Below, one piece after another: positions 59,788 to 64,000 of a stretch of DNA of 64,000 nt. Within the stretch, counting starts at the first letter, position 1. Each line of letters starts with the position of its first letter. A model generated the notes under the pieces. That model made no database searches and was not told the origin of the DNA. It was given only the letters and a program-made list of their open reading frames with translations. Source of the stretch: Nitrosomonas sp. (GTDB lineage: Bacteria > Pseudomonadota > Gammaproteobacteria > Burkholderiales > Nitrosomonadaceae); contig JAIETK010000019.1 in NCBI GenBank assembly GCA_019745325.1, positions 1-64,000 on the forward strand. The letters are read 5' to 3'. The position numbers were made by a program, and so were the translations under genes.

Positions 59788-60731
59788 TTTCCTTTCTCCA
59801 AAAATTTTGGGTTCATTGCATTCATGATGTCTTGAGGGCGAATGGCTTCGATTTTGGCTATATCTTTGGCAACCTGCTTGGGATCAACTTTCCGGTGTGA
59901 ATCTTCGAAGCGAAATTCAGTGGAATATTGAGAATCCTGAAGCCATTTCTTATGAGGCAGAAGCGCATCTGAAATGGCGCTGATTACTTCATTAGTAATG
60001 ATTGTGCGGATGTAATTGTCATCCATGATGTGCAGATCGTTAATCTCGTAATTTAGAGCGGAGTATTCTTTCTGCGCTTTTAAAATAGCCTGGTGATCTT
60101 TGATGGCCGCGCGGGCACGAGATAACCTGCCAAAAGTATCATTGATATTGATGGCAATCGTCGTCAGCAACTTGTGTGCAATGAAGATATTGACTATAGC
60201 CAATCCGCCAATGCCAAGTGAAAAAGCTAAAACAGCCAACGGATTTGTGACATGAGCAAAGAAAGCGTCAACCCATCCTTGTTCAATGGCCTCAGGCAGG
60301 CTCCCGATCATGGCAGGCATTTCAATCTGAATCATGCTTCCCAAACCATCGGCAAAGAGAATGCAGGCAATCAAGAATCCCATTCCAATCAGGTAGGTCG
60401 GAATCAGAATTTCAACGCTCCGGTCGACGATTCTGACTGCCAAGTTCTGTGGCTTGGCTTTGGCGAGAATGTGGAAGCCGATAATCATGGTCGCTGCCGT
60501 AAATCCCATTAGTGTGGGCGACCAGTATTCGTTGTTTTCACCAGCCAGATAGTCGAATACGCGGTAAACAATTTCAAATTCGCTGTAGCCTACGACTGCT
60601 AAAGCGAGTCCTGCCAACAAGGTCATTAATATGAGAAGAGGCACTTTTGCAGCTGCTTCAATATGCCTTTTCAGCACGGCTTCAAACCGCATCATCTCTT
60701 CTGAGGAAAATAATTCATCGGGTTTATGCAT
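59784..60731 (-). CDS. Four-TM inner-membrane protein with cytoplasmic helical domain
   Basis: 315 aa from MHKPDELFSSEEMM with AAAGGAG upstream; the open frame to 60764 is not used. TM segments at about 32-50, 72-92, 106-130 and 162-190, then a coiled-coil region (LSRARAAIKDHQAILKAQKE) and a basic C-terminus. No family recognised. The topology and the following secreted vWA protein suggest an envelope-spanning assembly tied to the coupling ATPase upstream. Confidence 0.65.
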   Translation of the reverse strand: MHKPDELFSSEEMMRFEAVLKRHIEAAAKVPLLILMTLLAGLALAVVGYSEFEIVYRVFDYLAGENNEYWSPTLMGFTAATMIIGFHILAKAKPQNLAVRIVDRSVEILIPTYLIGMGFLIACILFADGLGSMIQIEMPAMIGSLPEAIEQGWVDAFFAHVTNPLAVLAFSLGIGGLAIVNIFIAHKLLTTIAININDTFGRLSRARAAIKDHQAILKAQKEYSALNYEINDLHIMDDNYIRTIITNEVISAISDALLPHKKWLQDSQYSTEFRFEDSHRKVDPKQVAKDIAKIEAIRPQDIMNAMNPKFLEKGK

Positions 60732-61014
60732 CTTTGCTGCTCCTTTGTTGATTGATAAGTTCAAGATAAGAAACGCCTATGGTCTGTAACTGCTCCGCGC
60801 ACGGTGTCATCAGCCGGGTCGCCGCCGCATAACCCTCATTCCGAACGTTTTCGCGTTTCCTTAGCAGTTCAGCGCGTTTTTCGTTGATTCCTGCTTTTTG
60901 TTCGATAAATGCTTGATAAAGCGGTGCAAGGGGTGGAAAAATCAGACTTGATACAGCCGTAGCAATGCGATCAATTGCCTGTGGTCTCTTTTGTGTTGGT
61001 GACATTTTTTGCAT
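60724..61014 (-). CDS. Small hypothetical protein
   Basis: 96 aa; helical with AVSSLIFPPLAPLYQAFIE as a weak hydrophobic segment and a charged RAELLRKRENVRNEG stretch. The stop overlaps the start of the membrane protein by 8 nt. No family recognised. Confidence 0.5.
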   Translation of the reverse strand: MQKMSPTQKRPQAIDRIATAVSSLIFPPLAPLYQAFIEQKAGINEKRAELLRKRENVRNEGYAAATRLMTPCAEQLQTIGVSYLELINQQRSSKDA

Positions 61015-61083
61015 AATTACCTCCTGTTTATAAGTTATTGATTAATAAATATAATGATGTTCTAATCTTTGATTTCATGCGCC

Positions 61084-62805
61084 TTAATCGATTGATTTTT
61101 GTTTGCGATCAAAAGCCCTGCGGGTAATCCTCCGCCAGAAAGTTTCTTTGTGATCGGGATCGGGTGCATATTTCCAGACCGGCAGAGCCTTAAAATAAGG
61201 CTCATTCTTGAGCTTGAGAGCTCGCATTCCTGCTCTGGTGACAATGAGATTGCCACTGTCCGGGCTCAAGAAACGTTTGACTTGGTCGGCGTCCATGACG
61301 GCCACTTCCCGATAGGTTTTTCGGCCTGAGTAGTTGTCTTTTTCGACGTGAGATTTTTTGCCCAAAATCTGTGACAGGTAAGTTGCAGTGTCGTCATGAT
61401 TGGTAGCCATCCAGAAAACAGCATCGGCCTCACCGGAAAATGTCGCCCAAGATTTTGGATACGTCATTTTCATGAGCTCGACATTTTGTGAGATCCCAAG
61501 CAAGATTCCTCCATAACTTCTTAAAACAGCCAGGATGATCTCAAAAATTGCGTTGTAACCTTGCGAGGGCAGCTCATCTACAATGATCAGGCACTGGCCA
61601 GCTTTATCACGGAAATATTCGAAGGTATAAGCTGTCATGTTCGTGAGCAGGCGGCACAGCGGAGCGAGTTCTTCGCGAATGGATAGAACAGGAGCTGTCA
61701 GGGAAAATACAACATCCTTTCGAGTTTTTAGGTCGCTGAGTGGAAGACTTGTGCTGCGAAGCACATAACGAACGGCTGGAATGTCCAGCCACTTGGTTTG
61801 CTCCAGCAACGTTGAACGGATATTTCCTCCAGTTTCTCCGCTTGCGTTTGCCAGCGCGGCTGCGGCTCCAGCAATGGCGCCATCAAAAGCAGGATTATTA
61901 AGCATGGCGCGAAGCAGGAGTTGCTGAGCTTCTTCGGGTGTCGTTTCTTCTTTTCCAGTTTGTGGATCGAAAACACGATAACCATTGACCAGCAAGCTTC
62001 GTATGAAAGGCAGGTTATGCTCGTCTTCTGGATGGTGGCTGATTACATGAAGAATGACACCGACAAGAAAACCGCGTGCGGTATCAGAAAAATACGGTGT
62101 TCTGGAACCGCTTGGCGTGATGATCAATGCCTGCGCAATGCGCATGGCCCAGAGAACAGCAGCTTGCTCGCCATCACGTTCCATCGCTGTCTTAATGCAG
62201 TCAATGGCATTAAATTTAGCGCTTTTTTCATTTGAAATGCCGTATGGATCGAGTACAAACAATTTTCGCCAGTCATATTTAGAAAGGGCTTTAGTAATCT
62301 GCCCCTTAGGGTCTATGACAAAGGCGCTGTTGCGCCACGTGGATAGTATGGTTATAAGTGCTGTTGTCTTACCAGCACCAGTCATGGCATACATGAAAAG
62401 GTGCCGTTCAACTTTAATCCCAACAGGCTGAAGTAACCCGAATCCCCAGGCAAAAGCTCTGCCAAGCAGGATATGACCGGGTTTATAAAGAAGTGTAAGC
62501 GTATTGAGTGCGTTGGAAAAACCGCCCGTAGCGCGATTGCCCATCTGAAAGGTACGCTCGAACCATATTCGGATGTCATTCCAGATGATCATGAGTGATC
62601 GCCATGGAAGTCTGGGCCAAAGGCGATAATAGTCTGGGTGGTAGAGGCCAATCTTCCTGGAGAAGAGTATTAAAATCGTGCGAATAGCAAATAGCGCTAC
62701 TAAACAAAATCCTACATAAGAAATTAAAATAGAAATGGCTTCTTCATTTGTTAGAAAACCAATTGCATACAATTTATATAGAGCATAAATCTCGCTAAAA
62801 CTCAT
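61084..62805 (-). CDS. VirD4/TraG-type coupling ATPase
   Basis: 573 aa. An N-terminal TM helix (SILISYVGFCLVALFAIRTI), Walker A MTGAGKTTAL (residues 141-150), AFVIDPKGQ, a variable all-alpha insertion, Walker B CLIIVDELPSQG (about residue 405) and GGILLGISQNVELM (about 430) identify a type IV secretion coupling protein of the TraG/VirD4 superfamily. It would be a hexameric inner-membrane motor handing DNA or protein to a secretion channel. No relaxase or VirB-like gene is visible before the window ends. Confidence 0.88.
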   Translation of the reverse strand: MSFSEIYALYKLYAIGFLTNEEAISILISYVGFCLVALFAIRTILILFSRKIGLYHPDYYRLWPRLPWRSLMIIWNDIRIWFERTFQMGNRATGGFSNALNTLTLLYKPGHILLGRAFAWGFGLLQPVGIKVERHLFMYAMTGAGKTTALITILSTWRNSAFVIDPKGQITKALSKYDWRKLFVLDPYGISNEKSAKFNAIDCIKTAMERDGEQAAVLWAMRIAQALIITPSGSRTPYFSDTARGFLVGVILHVISHHPEDEHNLPFIRSLLVNGYRVFDPQTGKEETTPEEAQQLLLRAMLNNPAFDGAIAGAAAALANASGETGGNIRSTLLEQTKWLDIPAVRYVLRSTSLPLSDLKTRKDVVFSLTAPVLSIREELAPLCRLLTNMTAYTFEYFRDKAGQCLIIVDELPSQGYNAIFEIILAVLRSYGGILLGISQNVELMKMTYPKSWATFSGEADAVFWMATNHDDTATYLSQILGKKSHVEKDNYSGRKTYREVAVMDADQVKRFLSPDSGNLIVTRAGMRALKLKNEPYFKALPVWKYAPDPDHKETFWRRITRRAFDRKQKSID

Positions 62806-63017
62806 CGGTAATGACCTCTACCGCTGCCGAAACCAAAGGCTCTTTTTGTGATCTCAAAGCAAATTCTGAGTGCCCATGACCAAATGACAGTTGCGATCAT
62901 GCCTGACAGGACTGTATGCAGCGCCGGATCAAGCGTTTCAATTTGATACTCGAAAAGACTGAACAAAAAATTCAGCGCAATTTGTCCAGGCTCTAAAAAT
63001 ATTTCAGCGTTATTCAT
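62802..63017 (-). CDS. Small membrane protein coupled to the ATPase
   Basis: 71 aa with one or two hydrophobic segments (GQIALNFLFSLF, VLSGMIATVIWSWALRICF). Its stop overlaps the ATPase ATG by 4 nt. First gene of the leftward operon. No family recognised. Confidence 0.55.
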   Translation of the reverse strand: MNNAEIFLEPGQIALNFLFSLFEYQIETLDPALHTVLSGMIATVIWSWALRICFEITKRAFGFGSGRGHYR

Positions 63018-63156
63018 TCTTTAGTTTCTCCGTAATGATTTGCGTGAATTCATTCTCTGGGAATTATAGGTTTCAGATAAAATCCCCCCTCCTCGTGACA
63101 ACCTCGCACAAGTGTTTTCAGTGAGTTGTTCTTGAAGAAAAGGAGATAAAAAACGA

Positions 63157-64000
63157 ATGAAAAGAGGCTTTTATACCCCTCACCAGATTGCTTTATTACG
63201 CGCCGAAATTCTCGCTGTTTATAGCAGAGCAAAAAGCGAACTTGGAGGTAACGTGTCCTGGAGCACTATTGCTACCTGGATCGAGGAGGCGTATGAGAAT
63301 CTGACAGATCAGGAGCGCAATTCGATTGAGGCACCTTACAGAGATATAAAAACCATTAGTTTTGGTGAACACGATAACTTTCGGAAATTTTGCGTGGGTG
63401 ACCACAAAGAAATGAAACCGCCGGAGAAATTAATCGCTTTAGATATGTGGTTAACAGAAAAAGATAATCGTTGGTCGTTGTTAACAACCGAAAAATTATG
63501 GGGAATTAATGATTATTCCAAAGTGGCATCTTGTCTCGAAAGCTTTCTGTTTGAAAATAATTCGGAATGTCCGGCTTTAAATTCTGATAACTTGCATGGT
63601 GAATATACCGGTACTTATTGTGAAAGTGATGCAGGAAATCAGAAACTTTCAGAAATCAGCCTAAAAATTGATAACTCATCGAATCCTCATGTTGCGATTG
63701 CCACAGTTTATGCAAAGGATGATCGGAGAGAAAGTACACTGATCAATAGAAAAATCGACAAATTTGCTCTTGAACGTGATGCCAATTTATCTGGATGGAT
63801 TGTAATGTCACCAGAAGACAATTTGGTTTGTTATCTGAAAGATATGAAGAGCGGTGGCAACCATATTTATTATCTTATCGCAATCAACGACACCGTTTTT
63901 GACGGAGCAAAAGCCAATTGCCTTCTTTTTTTGGATAGACAGATTCCTTCGGAGATTAATGAGAAAGTTATGTCATCAGATTTGTCCGATTATCTGGTTG
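63157..64000 (+). CDS. Hypothetical protein, partial (runs off the window)
   Basis: ATG 63157 follows AAAAGGAG by 11 nt. The frame is open for 281 codons to the window edge. Starts MKRGFYTPHQIALLRAEILA, and includes SWSTIATWIEEAYENLTD, PPEKLIALDMWLTEKDN and later beta-rich stretches (SGWIVMSPEDNLVCYLKDMK). No family recognised; mildly reminiscent of plasmid/ICE regulators with an N-terminal helical domain. Divergent from the ATPase operon across a 139-bp gap. Confidence 0.6.
   Translation, partial: MKRGFYTPHQIALLRAEILAVYSRAKSELGGNVSWSTIATWIEEAYENLTDQERNSIEAPYRDIKTISFGEHDNFRKFCVGDHKEMKPPEKLIALDMWLTEKDNRWSLLTTEKLWGINDYSKVASCLESFLFENNSECPALNSDNLHGEYTGTYCESDAGNQKLSEISLKIDNSSNPHVAIATVYAKDDRRESTLINRKIDKFALERDANLSGWIVMSPEDNLVCYLKDMKSGGNHIYYLIAINDTVFDGAKANCLLFLDRQIPSEINEKVMSSDLSDYLV

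Overview
The window looks like a chromosome segment of a betaproteobacterium, most likely an ammonia oxidizer of the Nitrosomonadaceae. This is inferred from protein flavour (GltX, AroC, HemF, a cluster of exosortase-A-associated lipid/amino-acid genes) and moderate GC; there is no rRNA or amo gene here to prove it. Backbone housekeeping genes alternate with four accessory blocks, most of them beside tRNA genes.

Region by region. (1) 73-5894, minus strand: an outer-membrane porin-like protein and a small PstS-like periplasmic protein, then three exosortase-A-system-associated genes (GNAT/autoinducer-synthase-like acyltransferase, PLP decarboxylase, AMP-forming ligase). (2) 6089-7733: gltX and a tRNA-Ala(GGC)/tRNA-Glu(TTC) operon with a near-consensus promoter. 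(3) 7938-16350, minus strand: a type I restriction-modification operon (hsdM, hsdS, a DUF4258/YgiT-type TA-like pair, hsdR, an M48/YgjP-like metallopeptidase). hsdM is split by a 4-bp tandem duplication. (4) 16419-17552: a 148-bp MITE, a small membrane protein, an IS end scar and a beheaded LuxR-type HTH. (5) 17708-40982: an AraC regulator, two secreted proteins and a very large Tc (ABC-type) toxin locus: a TcB-TcC fusion of 2608 aa with a low-GC polymorphic C-terminus, then a TcA split naturally into 2615-aa and 1106-aa chains, closed by a 21-bp-stem terminator. The block from 17322 to 41407 is bounded by two same-orientation copies of one IS3-family end, so it may have moved as an IS-flanked unit. 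(6) 41824-49995: an 8.2-kb integrated element in tRNA-Phe, bounded by 35-bp direct repeats, with a tyrosine integrase, HigBA, an AlpA-like HTH, a CHC2 zinc-finger primase fragment, a DUF3987 protein and a small-terminase-like protein. It resembles a phage satellite and carries several frameshifts. (7) 50096-56326: tRNA-Arg, aroC, hemF, a DAACS transporter, an HD-GYP protein and a RIO1-like kinase. (8) 56438-64000: the left end of a second element inserted in the initiator tRNA gene by a large serine recombinase whose last codons are read antisense from the tRNA itself. It carries a VirD4/TraG-like ATPase, a four-TM membrane protein, a secreted MIDAS-type vWA protein and several small unknowns, and it runs off the window.

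How the genes fit together. In the Tc locus TcA1+TcA2 would form the translocation channel, the TcB half would form the cocoon and the propeller that docks on TcA, and the TcC end would be released into a target cell. The operon has been hit by a decayed RAYT transposase with REP sequences between TcBC and TcA. The two most promising under-described items are (a) this enlarged, split Tc toxin with an unassigned C-terminal effector in a non-pathogen setting, and (b) the tRNA-fMet element's coupling-ATPase/vWA/membrane module, which has no relaxase or pilus gene in the visible part. Several single-base lesions fall at short homopolymers, so sequencing error has to be excluded before they are read as biology.
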